DNA of 64,000 nucleotides from Marinicauda algicola (GCF_017161425.1 NZ_CP071057.1:310001-374000); one strand, 5' to 3'; shown: positions 26,862-36,967, counted from the stretch's first letter. The notes: generated by a model from the letters alone, not told the origin. Numbers and translations: made by a program.

Positions 26862-28367
26862 ATGGCGAAGACCAAAGCCTTCAAGCCCAAGGCCCGCCGC
26901 CCGCGCGGCTTCGAGGACCGTGCCGCCGACGTGCTGCGCGCCGAGCGCGCACTGATCCGCGCCGCGTCGGGCGTCTACGAGCAATGGGGCTTCGAGCCGC
27001 TGGAGACCCCGGCCTTCGAATATGCCGACGCGCTCGGCAAGTTCCTGCCCGACGAGGAGCGCCCGAACGAGGGCGTGTTCGCGATGCAGGACGAGGACGC
27101 GCAATGGATGGCCCTGCGCTATGATCTGACCGCTCCGCTCGCGCGCTTCGCCGCGGAGAATTTCCAGGATCTCGCCAAGCCTTTCCGCCGCTACCAGTAC
27201 GGCGAGGTGTGGCGCAACGAGAAGCCGGGACCCGGCCGCTTCCGCCAGTTCGTCCAGTGCGATGCCGACAGTGTCGGCGCGCCGGGACCGGCCGCCGATG
27301 CCGAGATGATCGCGCTTGCGAGCGAGGTGATGGGCGCGGCGGGGCTGTCCGAGGGCGAATACGTCATCCGCGTCAACGACCGGCGCCTGCTCGACGGTGT
27401 GCTGGAGAGCCTAGGTACGGCGAGTCTCGAGAAGCGTATGCGCGTGCTGCGCGCCATCGACAAACTTGACCGGTTGGGTATGGCTGGCGTTGAGCAGCTA
27501 CTGGGGGAAGGCCGAAAGGACGAATCCGGCGACTTCACCGAAGGTGCAGGCTTAGACGTGGAACAGCGAAAACTGGTCCTTGACCTCCTCAAGCAGTCCA
27601 GCATTTCACGGTTTGTGGAGGGGCAAAGTACTGAGGACAGAAACGCAGCGGCGCTAGAGCGGTTGGAGACATATTTCGGAGAGCTTCCTACGAGCAGGGC
27701 AGCAATCGAAGCGCTTCACGAAATACACGGTATTTTGGGCGCTCTCGGAAAAACTCCGGCGCACTGGCAAATCGACACCTCCATCGTGCGTGGCCTCGGC
27801 TACTACACCGGCCCGGTCTTCGAGGCCGAGCTGCTGGCGAGCGCGACCTACGAGGACGGCTCGCCGATGCGATTCGGCTCGATCGGCGGGGGCGGGCGCT
27901 ATGACGACCTCGTCGCGCGCTTCACCGGCCAGGCCGTGCCCGCCACCGGCTTCTCCTTCGGCGTCTCGCGCTTTGCCGCCGCGCTGTCCGCGCTCGGCCG
28001 CCTCGAAGGGGCCGGGGCCGATCCGCTGGTCGTCGTGGTGGCCGCCGAAAAGGACCGCATGGCCGACTATTTCGCCATCGCCGCCGAACTGCGCGCCGCG
28101 GGCCTCAGGGCAGAAGCCTTCGTCGGGGGCGGGAACATGGGCAAGCAGCTCAAATACGCCGACCGGCGCGGGGCGGACTTCGCCGTCATCGTCGGCAGCG
28201 AGGAGCGCGAGGCCGGCACCGTCTCGGTCAAGGACCTGAAACTCGGGGCGAAAATCGCCCAGGAGGTCACCGACCGCGAGGAATGGGCCGAGCAGCGCCA
28301 GCAATTCACCGTCAGGCGCGACGAGCTGGTATCCGAGATCAAGGCCCGGCTGTCGGCGGCGGAGTGA
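26862..28367 (+). CDS. hisS: histidyl-tRNA synthetase
   Basis: 501 aa, class II synthetase charging tRNA-His. Motif 1 region (RGFEDRAADVLRAERALIRAASGVYEQWGF), ALRYDLTAPLARF, motif 2 (RYQYGEVWRNEKPGPGRFRQFVQCDAD), the HisA motif (SIVRGLGYYTGPVFEA) and motif 3 (ATGFSFGVSRF) are all present, with an anticodon-binding domain at the C-terminus. The ATG at 26862 begins a Lys-rich tail. Residues 184-303 (27411-27770) use AT-ending and rare codons (TTA, CTA, ATA, AGA) unlike the rest of the gene, although the frame and protein are intact. This is the insertion region between motif 2 and HisA. Confidence 0.96.
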   Translation: MAKTKAFKPKARRPRGFEDRAADVLRAERALIRAASGVYEQWGFEPLETPAFEYADALGKFLPDEERPNEGVFAMQDEDAQWMALRYDLTAPLARFAAENFQDLAKPFRRYQYGEVWRNEKPGPGRFRQFVQCDADSVGAPGPAADAEMIALASEVMGAAGLSEGEYVIRVNDRRLLDGVLESLGTASLEKRMRVLRAIDKLDRLGMAGVEQLLGEGRKDESGDFTEGAGLDVEQRKLVLDLLKQSSISRFVEGQSTEDRNAAALERLETYFGELPTSRAAIEALHEIHGILGALGKTPAHWQIDTSIVRGLGYYTGPVFEAELLASATYEDGSPMRFGSIGGGGRYDDLVARFTGQAVPATGFSFGVSRFAAALSALGRLEGAGADPLVVVVAAEKDRMADYFAIAAELRAAGLRAEAFVGGGNMGKQLKYADRRGADFAVIVGSEEREAGTVSVKDLKLGAKIAQEVTDREEWAEQRQQFTVRRDELVSEIKARLSAAE

Positions 28368-29138
28368 TCATTCCGACCCGATCGCGACGCCGAGCGCGGC
28401 GAGGGCTTCGCGGCCCGTGGCCTGCTGAGTGGGAAATATCTCCAGCGCGAGGATGTTCTGCCCGGCCCAGAAGCGGAGATTCTCCGCGACCCTGTCTTCC
28501 AGCCGGAGCCGCTCAAGGGCCAGCGCCGCCGCCGTTTCCGAGAGGCCCTCGTCCTCGGCGCATTCAAAGCCCAGGATCTCGAACGCATTGTCGACGATCT
28601 CGTAACAGCCCTGCCACAGAGTCAAGGCCGTGCGTGTGTCGATCGTGCCGCGCATTTGCGCCCGAAACGGGTGCGCATCCGCGGCCACCAGGTCGTCGCC
28701 TTCGAGCGTTTCGTAATAGGAACGCACCAATCGCCGGAGTGCGTCGTCTGTCGGCAGGCCCAGCCGCTGGATCTGGTCGTTGATCGTCAGCGAATAGGGC
28801 GTTCCCCAGACCTGGCTGGCATGGAAGGCGCTGATCAGGAGCTCGCGGCAGCGGGGCGCACAGGGCTCGTCGTCCTCGAGGAAGGCCAGCACGGCGTCGA
28901 CGCCCTCGACCACCTGACGCGAATAGACGGTCCTGTGATCGGCCTGGCTGACATTGAACGCGATCTCGTTGCGCAACTCGATCAGATAGCCCCGCTCCTG
29001 CGTCCGGAACGCCCGCACCTCGTTCCAGTTGCCCAGCTGGATACCGATAAAGACGCCGACAACGACGATCAGAAAGTCGAGCGCGACGGCGAGCCAGTTC
29101 TGGGCCCGGACATGCGCCATGACGCGGCGGAGGATCAT
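28368..29138 (-). CDS. membrane-anchored DUF6090-like protein, paralogue 4 of 4
   Basis: 256 aa. Basic cytoplasmic N-terminus MILRRVMAHVRAQNW, one transmembrane helix (about 15-34, AVALDFLIVVVGVFIGIQLG) and the junction motif NWNEVRAFR. A long, mostly helical periplasmic domain follows (about 40-256). Cysteines occur in pairs (EPCAPRCREL; GCYEIVDNAFEILGFECAED). The second pair aligns with paralogue 1 (30675-31451), which suggests a conserved disulfide. It is the last gene of the array and abuts the convergent hisS stop. Function unknown. Confidence 0.85.
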   Translation of the reverse strand: MILRRVMAHVRAQNWLAVALDFLIVVVGVFIGIQLGNWNEVRAFRTQERGYLIELRNEIAFNVSQADHRTVYSRQVVEGVDAVLAFLEDDEPCAPRCRELLISAFHASQVWGTPYSLTINDQIQRLGLPTDDALRRLVRSYYETLEGDDLVAADAHPFRAQMRGTIDTRTALTLWQGCYEIVDNAFEILGFECAEDEGLSETAAALALERLRLEDRVAENLRFWAGQNILALEIFPTQQATGREALAALGVAIGSE

Positions 29139-29905
29139 TCGAGCGTCTCCAGATAAACTCGCAGGCTGTCTTGAAGCTCAGCCGCTTGCGCGTCGGCGGC
29201 CCTGATCTCTCCGTAGTGGAAGAGCGCGAACGTCGCCATGATCCGGATCGACGCCGCAATTTCCGGCTCGCTGGCGGTTTGGCGGAAGTAGTCCTCCGGC
29301 GGCATTGCCGCAAACGGCGCAAGGCCGTATCTCGCGCCGGCAATCATCACGCTCTCGCGGATCGAGAGCGCCTTGTTGTTCTGTTCGATGACGCTTTGCG
29401 TCAGATTGCGATAGGCCTGGATACGCCTGACAATGTTCCGATCCCGGATGATCTTGATGTCGCCGGCACCGACCAGCGCGTCGAAGGTGGAGGTGCTTGG
29501 CGTCGGATGGAAACCAAGGATCACCTCCGTCCACGCCCGGTCCATCCTCGCGGCGGGAAATTCCGGCAGTTGCGCGACGTCAAACTGGTAGTCGACGACA
29601 TTGTCTTGCGGACTTTCCTGGTCGAACATCACCGGCGCCAGCCCCGCCCCGACAAGAGAGGCGTTCGCCGCGCTGACCCGGCGCAGATTGGCTCTCAATC
29701 CGGCGGCGTACTGGGAGCGGTCGATGTCAATATCCGCCAGCAGATCCGCGACGATCTGCGCCTCGCGCCGGCGATCGTCGCGCGCCTCGCTCCAATCCTG
29801 CACCTGCAAACCAATGAACACGCCGACTACGACGATGACGAAGTCGATGCCGATGGCGGTCCATTCCTGTTTGCGGAAATGCGAGATGACGCGGCGAAGG
29901 ATCAT
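29135..29905 (-). CDS. membrane-anchored DUF6090-like protein, paralogue 3 of 4
   Basis: 256 aa with the same plan: MILRRVISHFRKQEW, a transmembrane helix (IGIDFVIVVVGVFIGLQVQ), then DWSEARDDRRREAQIVADL. The conserved mid-domain motif appears as LVGAGDIKIIRDRNIVRRIQAYR. There are no cysteines, unlike paralogues 1 and 4. Its start is coupled to paralogue 2 and its stop to paralogue 4 by ATGA overlaps. Function unknown. Confidence 0.85.
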   Translation of the reverse strand: MILRRVISHFRKQEWTAIGIDFVIVVVGVFIGLQVQDWSEARDDRRREAQIVADLLADIDIDRSQYAAGLRANLRRVSAANASLVGAGLAPVMFDQESPQDNVVDYQFDVAQLPEFPAARMDRAWTEVILGFHPTPSTSTFDALVGAGDIKIIRDRNIVRRIQAYRNLTQSVIEQNNKALSIRESVMIAGARYGLAPFAAMPPEDYFRQTASEPEIAASIRIMATFALFHYGEIRAADAQAAELQDSLRVYLETLE

Positions 29906-30678
29906 TCGCTGGCCTCCTGCTGCCGGACGGGTTCGCCGAGAGCGGCCCGGATCAGCGCGGCGAGCCTGTCGGCCCGCTCGCTCAGTCGCGTGGAATCATC
30001 GCGCAGGCGTTGCTGCACCGCGCCCATCGAGCGCAGGGAATCCACGATTTCCGGCCGCGTGCGGGCCTCGGCGAGGAAGGCTGCCCGGTTGAAACCGGGT
30101 GGCTCGCCATGCGCCTCGCCGCCCTGTGCGCGCGCCCAGGCGAACTGCTCGCGGGTCAGGAGACCGCGAATGGCGGCGCGGTAGGCATATTGCTCCTCGC
30201 GCAGAAGCTCGTCCCACTGCCGGCCCGCTTCGGCCGATGCGTAATAGGTCGCCAGGGCGCGCTTGAGCTCGATGTCCTCGACCAGCGACAGCGCGCCGGT
30301 GGAGATCATCTCCCGGTAGGTCGCGTCGTTTGCCAGCGGCAGATAGGCGTAGCCGGCATAGGGCAGGCTGGCGACCAAGGCCGCATCGTCTGTTCCGTCG
30401 CTCCGGCCGTCGCCTTCCAGGACAGCAAGAACGCGTTGCGCAGCGGCATCGACACGTTCCGTCGAAGCCACCCCGCGCCGGCCTGTTTCCGCATCGCTTT
30501 GAAGATCGATCAGCAATTGCTCCAGATAGATCCGCTCGCGCACCCGGTCCTGGCGAGCCTCGTTCCACGCGGTGATCTGGAAGCCGATGACCACGCCGGC
30601 GATGACGATGACGAATTCGATGAAGACCGCGAACCAGTTCTGCGTGCGAACCGCGCGGGTGAGCGAGGCGAGGATCAT
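29902..30678 (-). CDS. membrane-anchored DUF6090-like protein, paralogue 2 of 4
   Basis: 258 aa from the ATG at 30678. MILASLTRAVRTQNW leads to a helix (FAVFIEFVIVIAGVVIGFQI) and TAWNEARQDRVRERIY. The mid-domain motif is MISTGALSLVEDIELKRALATYY, and there are no cysteines. The frame remains open upstream to 30915, but that extension overlaps paralogue 1 and breaks the shared N-terminal pattern, so it is rejected. ATGA overlaps join it to both neighbours. Function unknown. Confidence 0.85.
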   Translation of the reverse strand: MILASLTRAVRTQNWFAVFIEFVIVIAGVVIGFQITAWNEARQDRVRERIYLEQLLIDLQSDAETGRRGVASTERVDAAAQRVLAVLEGDGRSDGTDDAALVASLPYAGYAYLPLANDATYREMISTGALSLVEDIELKRALATYYASAEAGRQWDELLREEQYAYRAAIRGLLTREQFAWARAQGGEAHGEPPGFNRAAFLAEARTRPEIVDSLRSMGAVQQRLRDDSTRLSERADRLAALIRAALGEPVRQQEASE

Positions 30679-31451
30679 GGTGCGTCCGTCTCCGCGCCAA
30701 GCGCGCCGAGAAGCCCTTGCAGGACGAAAATGTCTCCGCGGAGATTGTTCTGCACGGACGCGACCATCGAGTATTGATAACGAAGCATCTCGCGCATTTC
30801 GTCCGATGACATCAAGGCACGCGCCGTCTCCTCCAGGATCGCCTCGTCGGCATCCAGACGGCATTCGGCCATGAAGCCGACAATGCTGGAGTCCTCGGCG
30901 ATCACGTCGCTGCACCCGTCTCGAATGGAGAGCTGTACCGGTAAAGGGATGAGGGAGCGAACAATCCGCCTGTAGGGCGTGTCCTGAAGCAGGGACATGG
31001 TATCGTCATTGGCTTCCAGGAAGCGGTAATAGTTCGAAAGGTCGCTCTCGATGGCGGCCTGAGGCAGAAGACCGAGATCGCCGGACGAAACGATCTGGTC
31101 CCATGTCGCGCGCCTTTTCGGATTGTAGGTGAACTCGCTCGCACGATAGGCCGCGACGACGAGCGCCTGCGGCTCGGGATCGGCGCTTGCGAGCATCCGG
31201 TCCGCGTCTTCGATGCTCTCGATGACGTCGTCGTAATAGCCGATCAGCGTGCGAACGACGGACAGGTCCTGCTCCAGATCGGCGATGAGCCGGACGGCAT
31301 AGTCCCGGCCCAGCTGCCGGTCGGCCCGCGCCTCGTTCCAGTTGCCGAGCTGGATACCGAGAAACACACCGAGCACCACGATCAGCGTCTCGATCGCGAC
31401 GGTGACCCAGTCCTGCCTGCGAAGTGCGGTGACCAGGCGGCGCAGGATCAC
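30675..31451 (-). CDS. membrane-anchored DUF6090-like protein, paralogue 1 of 4 (GTG start)
   Basis: 258 aa from a GTG at 31451, chosen because it restores the MILRRLVTALRRQDW start shared by the array; an upstream in-frame start at 31517 adds an unrelated leader. A helix (VAIETLIVVLGVFLGIQL) is followed by GNWNEARADRQLGRDYAVRLIADLEQDL. The mid-domain motif is IVSSGDLGLLPQAAIESDLSNYY, then a cysteine pair (RDGCSDV, MAECRLD) comparable to paralogue 4. It is the first gene of the four-gene operon. Function unknown. Confidence 0.82.
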   Translation of the reverse strand: MILRRLVTALRRQDWVTVAIETLIVVLGVFLGIQLGNWNEARADRQLGRDYAVRLIADLEQDLSVVRTLIGYYDDVIESIEDADRMLASADPEPQALVVAAYRASEFTYNPKRRATWDQIVSSGDLGLLPQAAIESDLSNYYRFLEANDDTMSLLQDTPYRRIVRSLIPLPVQLSIRDGCSDVIAEDSSIVGFMAECRLDADEAILEETARALMSSDEMREMLRYQYSMVASVQNNLRGDIFVLQGLLGALGAETDAP

Positions 31452-31701
31452 GGCGCGGCCTTCGATGGCTGGGTGAAGGGTCGAAGCGCCAGGATTGTCG
31501 GGAGGACTTCGAGCCACTTCCCGGCGCGCGCGGTGCGAGTCGCACTCGTCAGGATCATGTGTGGCCCCCGCCCGTTGTCGGGCGACAGCATCGCCGAAAC
31601 CGGCGCGGGGCGCAAACTTGTTTTCGAAGGGTTGGCGAGACGGGCGTCACTCCCATCCTGCTGCCGTGAGTCAGGGGCTTGACGCCCTTATGACATTCGG
31701 G

Positions 31702-31824
31702 TCATGTTTGTCTCACGACAGGGCCTGACCGTCTTGTCTCTAAGCGGCGTTTCTGGGGAGGAGACGTCTCTTAATCGACCAACCGAACGCTCAGCCCGGC
31801 ATCTTGCGATGCCGGGCTTTTTTT
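31702..31824 (+). ncRNA. candidate orphan small RNA in a 427-bp gap
   Basis: The interval 31452-31878 has no credible gene. It contains a TTGACG element at 31679-31684 and an intrinsic terminator ending at 31824, both in plus orientation, yet the nearest plus-strand gene upstream is hisS more than 3 kb away. A transcript of about 100-125 nt between them would contain a GAGACGTCTC palindrome before the terminator hairpin. The -10 region is weak, so the 5' end given here is a guess. An open frame starting at 31704 runs through the terminator and looks non-coding. Confidence 0.4.
31793..31824 (+). terminator. strong rho-independent terminator with no upstream plus-strand gene
   Basis: A perfect 11-bp stem, AGCCCGGCATC (31793-31803) with GATGCCGGGCT (31808-31818), has a TTGC loop and a run of seven T (31818-31824). 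The T-run is on the plus strand only, so it does not serve the minus-strand genes on either side. Confidence 0.9.
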
Positions 31825-31878
31825 GTCCGATGCCGGGGCCTTCCGCGCGGGACCGGTCCGGCCCCGCGCGGGCGGGCC

Positions 31879-32844
31879 TCAGTTGCCCTCGAGGTCGGGA
31901 GCGGCCGGCGGCGCAGGGGGCGCGGCCGGCTCCCCGTGTTCCTCCAGCCAGGCTTCCTTCTCGGCGCCTTCGAGTTCGCGGCCGTCGACCCAGACCCGGA
32001 TCTCGTTATCGCGCCGGCGGATGCGGATCTGGCCGCCCTCGCCGTTACCGCGGAAACGGGCTTCTGCACCGGCCAGCAGCGGGGCTTCCGCCGAAGTCCG
32101 GTAAAAAAGGACGCGGTGGTGGCCCGGACCCTCCTCGTCGAGCAGTGCCAGGGCGTCGGCGTGCTCGGCACGGAACTCCTCGATGTCCCGGCGCAGATCG
32201 TCGCGCGCCTCGGTGAGGTCCTCGATCTCGTCAGCGGTGAGTTCGCGGCGTTCCCCGTCGTCATGGACCCAGCCGCGCTCCAGCGCGCGCTCGATCCCGG
32301 CAAGGCCCGCTTCCATGCCTGAAAGGCCGGCCGAGAGCCCGACGATGCGCATGCGCTCGCCATGGGCGGCCATGGCCTCGGCGCGTTCGGCCATGCGGCG
32401 GGCGTGCTCTTCCATGCGCTGGCCGTGTTCCTCGTGGAAGCGCTCGATCTCGGCGACACGGACGCGCACGCGGTCCTCGTCGAGTTCGGACAGGACGGCA
32501 AGCTGCTCGCCGAGCCCGGCAAGACTCTCGGCCAGCTCCTCCATCTCGGCCTCGAACTCGGCGCGCTCCTCCTCGCTCCAGCCTGTGCCGTCGAATTCGA
32601 AGTCGAAGTCGAAGCCGATGTGCGGTGCGTGCGGTGCGCCGGGGGCATGGGGCGGCCGGGGGGCGCCTTCCAGTGCGGCGTTCAGCGCGTCGCGCGCGCT
32701 CTCTCCGTCGGCAAGCTCGATGCGTTCGCCATTGATCAGCAGGACGCGGGTTTCGCCGTCATGACCGGCGATTTCGCTGGCGCTGGCGGTTGTGCAGGCG
32801 ATGAGCAGGGGGGCGGCCGCAGCCGCCATCAGAAGGCGTTTCAT
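31879..32844 (-). CDS. acidic coiled-coil exported protein, probable lipoprotein
   Basis: 321 aa. A signal sequence (MKRLLMAAAAAPLLIACTTA, lipobox-like LIAC) leads to a beta-like segment (TRVLLINGERIELADGESARDAL). A His/Pro patch (PHAPGAPHAPH) and a long Glu/Arg/Met-rich coiled coil (about residues 85-235, repeated EEH/RMEEHARRMAERAEAM-type heptads) follow. The C-terminal domain begins GQIRIRRRDNEIRVWVDGREL. No family was recognised. The Phe-Asp stretch IGFDFDFEFDG is unusual. It lies between the orphan terminator and the phosphatase gene on the same strand as the latter. Confidence 0.75.
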   Translation of the reverse strand: MKRLLMAAAAAPLLIACTTASASEIAGHDGETRVLLINGERIELADGESARDALNAALEGAPRPPHAPGAPHAPHIGFDFDFEFDGTGWSEEERAEFEAEMEELAESLAGLGEQLAVLSELDEDRVRVRVAEIERFHEEHGQRMEEHARRMAERAEAMAAHGERMRIVGLSAGLSGMEAGLAGIERALERGWVHDDGERRELTADEIEDLTEARDDLRRDIEEFRAEHADALALLDEEGPGHHRVLFYRTSAEAPLLAGAEARFRGNGEGGQIRIRRRDNEIRVWVDGRELEGAEKEAWLEEHGEPAAPPAPPAAPDLEGN

Positions 32845-32938
32845 GGATCAGTCTCCCGTCGAGTTCGGGCCCAACTGACCACGGCGCAGATTACACGATC
32901 GCGTCAGCCGGGTTAAATCTTCGTCATGCTGGGTCGGG

Positions 32939-34810
32939 TCAGCTGCCGATCGGGCCTCCATCGGCTTTCGTGACCGCCACGACCGCGGAGCGCGGGACCA
33001 TGTCCTCGCGGAAATCCGGCCAGCGGCTGAGCGGTTCGGTGATCGTGGCCTCGCCGCTGATGCCGGGATGCTGTACGGCGACGAACAGCGTCTGCCCGTC
33101 GGGGGTGAAGCAGGGCCCGCACAGCTCCGCCCCGGCCGGGCAGCGGTAGAAGTGCTTGAGATAGCGTGCGCCCGGACCGTGCGTGTCGGTGGCCCACAGC
33201 CCGTTGCAATGACCGATGTCCATGCCGTGATCGGTCGCGATCCACAGCCGGCCGGCCGGATCGAACGCCGCGTTGTCGGGATTGGTCATCCAGCCCGACT
33301 GCGAGAGAGCCGGGTGATAGAGCGCATTGTGGCTGTCCTCGGCCGGATCGCCGCAGCGGATGAACACGTCCCACAAAAAGACGTCCGCCGCCGGGTCGGG
33401 CCGGCCGGCGCCATTGCGCGGCGGATCCATGCGCAGGACATGGCCGTAGCGATTGTTCGCGCGCGGATTGGCGGCATCGGGCGTCGCGCGAAGCGAATTG
33501 CCGGTCAGCATCAGCCAGACCGAGCCGTCGCTCTCGCGCACCTCGACATCCTCGGGCCGGTCCATCGGCGTCGCGCCGACGAGCTTGGCCGCGCGGCGCG
33601 TCTCGATCAGCACGTCGGCCTGGGAGGCGAAGCCGTTGCCCTCGCGCAGCGGGCCTTCGCCGAAGACGAGCGGAAGCCAGGTCAGCCGGCCGTCGGCGCC
33701 GAAGCGCGCGACGCTGAGCGTGCCCTCGTCGAGAATGTCCCGGCCGCTCTCCGGATTCGCCGGGTCGAAGGCGCGCGCCGAAACGAAGCGGTAGAGATGC
33801 TCGAACGGGCGGTCGTCGCCGGAATAGACCACCACCCGCCCGTCCGGAGCTAGGGTCACGCTGGCGGCCTCGTGGGCGAAGCGCCCGAGTGCGGTGCGCT
33901 TGACCGGCCGGGCTTCGGCGTCGAAAGGATCGATCTCCACCACCCAGCCGAAATGGTTCGGCTCGCGCGGTTCGGTGGCGAGGTCGAAGCGCGCCTCGGC
34001 ATGGCGCCACCACGGGAAGGCATTGGGCCGCGGCAGGTCGTAGCCCTGATAGGCGATGGTCTCGCGATGGGCGGGGTCGGGCTCGCCCGAGAAGAACAGG
34101 AAGAAGCCTTCCTCGCAGGTCAGATAGGTATTCCACGGCGTCTGGCCGCCGGCGCAATTGCCGTACGTGCCGCGCGCTTCGAGCCCGTCCGGGCTGGCCG
34201 AGGTGCGCATGCGTTCATCGCCCGCCGCCGGGCCGGAGAGTCGCATGGGAGTCGTGGCCGAGATGCGCCGCGTCGCCGGGCCGGGCTCCACCCGCCAGCG
34301 CCCGTCCGCGCCGCGGGCGACGTGGACGATGGACACCCCCACCGCCTCCATCGCGGCGCGCGCGGAATGCGCCAGCGCAGCCTCGTCCGCGCCGAACGGC
34401 TCGAAGTCGGGGAACTGGTACGTCATGAAGGTGAACTCGTTGTTCACGCACAGGAGTCCGCGGTCCGACCGCCGCTCCTCGCCGAAATAGGCGATGAAGT
34501 CGTTCTGCGTTCCGAACTGGCGCGCCTGGGCCTCTGCGCTCTGGTTCCAGGGATCGAAGACGGGAGCGTCGGGGAACATCGCGTCGCCCCAGCGGATCAG
34601 CACCTCGGCCCGGTAGCCCGGCGCGACGGCGTGGTCCGGCTCGATCGCGTGATCGAGCTGCGTGAAGGCGAGGCTGGAGACACCGTCCTGGAGCGCCCGG
34701 GCGCCCCCGGCCGGCAGCCCGGCGGCAAGCCCGGCCCCGCCCAGGAGGCCCAGGGCTGCGCGCCGCGTCAGGCGCCGGTCGATCAGTTCGCCGATAGAGT
34801 GCGCGGTCAT
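32939..34810 (-). CDS. PhoX-family (DUF839) alkaline phosphatase, Tat-exported
   Basis: 623 aa. The N-terminus carries a twin-arginine signal (DRRLTRRAALGLLGGAGLAAG). The body has PhoX landmarks: CVNNEFTFM near residue 120, GNCAGGQTPWNTYLTCEEGF, NHFGWVVEIDPFD, ALGRFAHEAASV, the VVVYSGDDRPFEHLYRFV segment and MDRPEDVEV. PhoX enzymes are periplasmic Ca/Fe-dependent phosphatases for phosphate scavenging; many DUF839 relatives are uncharacterised. No Pho box was identified upstream. Confidence 0.9.
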   Translation of the reverse strand: MTAHSIGELIDRRLTRRAALGLLGGAGLAAGLPAGGARALQDGVSSLAFTQLDHAIEPDHAVAPGYRAEVLIRWGDAMFPDAPVFDPWNQSAEAQARQFGTQNDFIAYFGEERRSDRGLLCVNNEFTFMTYQFPDFEPFGADEAALAHSARAAMEAVGVSIVHVARGADGRWRVEPGPATRRISATTPMRLSGPAAGDERMRTSASPDGLEARGTYGNCAGGQTPWNTYLTCEEGFFLFFSGEPDPAHRETIAYQGYDLPRPNAFPWWRHAEARFDLATEPREPNHFGWVVEIDPFDAEARPVKRTALGRFAHEAASVTLAPDGRVVVYSGDDRPFEHLYRFVSARAFDPANPESGRDILDEGTLSVARFGADGRLTWLPLVFGEGPLREGNGFASQADVLIETRRAAKLVGATPMDRPEDVEVRESDGSVWLMLTGNSLRATPDAANPRANNRYGHVLRMDPPRNGAGRPDPAADVFLWDVFIRCGDPAEDSHNALYHPALSQSGWMTNPDNAAFDPAGRLWIATDHGMDIGHCNGLWATDTHGPGARYLKHFYRCPAGAELCGPCFTPDGQTLFVAVQHPGISGEATITEPLSRWPDFREDMVPRSAVVAVTKADGGPIGS

Positions 34811-34903
34811 TTGGGATCCCCTCGTCGCGGCGTCTGGAACGGCAATAAGTGATCAAGAGACCATCTTATTGAAGGGGGCGGGAAATGACGATCGCGTGAA
34901 TGC

Positions 34904-34934
34904 AAAAAAGAAGGGCGGTCCGAAGACCGCCCTT
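34904..34934 (-). terminator. rho-independent terminator after groEL
   Basis: A perfect 10-bp stem (AAGGGCGGTC, 34911-34920, with GACCGCCCTT, 34925-34934) has a CGAA tetraloop. On the minus strand it is followed after one base by six T (34909-34904). Confidence 0.92.
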
Positions 34935-34963
34935 CCGTTCGATTGCCGATGGGGCAGGGCTTC

Positions 34964-36655
<1,692 letters not shown>

Positions 36656-36967
36656 TTACGCGGCTTTCGCGGCCTTCTTGCCTTCGATGATGCCGAGGAT
36701 GTCGGACTCTTTCATGATCAGGAGCTCTTCACCCTCGATCGTGACTTCGGTGCCCGACCACTTGCCGAACAGGACGCGGTCGCCGGCCTTCACGTCGAGC
36801 GGACGCACCGTGCCGTCTTCCTTGATCGCGCCGCCGCCGACGGCGACGACTTCGCCTTCCTGCGGCTTTTCCTTGGCGGTATCGGGGATGATGATCCCGC
36901 CCTTGGTCTTGGCTTCTTCCTCGATGCGCTTCACGAGCACGCGGTCGTGCAGAGGACGAAAGGTCAT
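36656..36967 (-). CDS. groES: co-chaperonin GroES (Hsp10)
   Basis: 103 aa. [16 protein letters not shown] at the N-terminus, the mobile-loop segment [21 protein letters not shown], and [16 protein letters not shown] are diagnostic. A basic Ala-rich tail (EGKKAAKAA) extends a little beyond the usual end. It is the first gene of the operon. A CIRCE-type inverted repeat lies 70 bp upstream, so repression by HrcA is expected; hrcA is not in the window. Confidence 0.98.
   Translation of the reverse strand: MTFRPLHDRVLVKRIEEEAKTKGGIIIPDTAKEKPQEGEVVAVGGGAIKEDGTVRPLDVKAGDRVLFGKWSGTEVTIEGEELLIMKESDILGIIEGKKAAKAA

Noticed and set aside
26730-27104. Extension of the small exported protein gene upstream to 27104
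   Set aside because: It would overlap the start of hisS on the other strand and place the signal peptide internally.
31704-32216. Plus-strand open frame starting in the orphan promoter region
   Set aside because: It runs through a strong intrinsic terminator and then opposite the lipoprotein gene. The predicted protein is Arg/Pro-rich with no family features.
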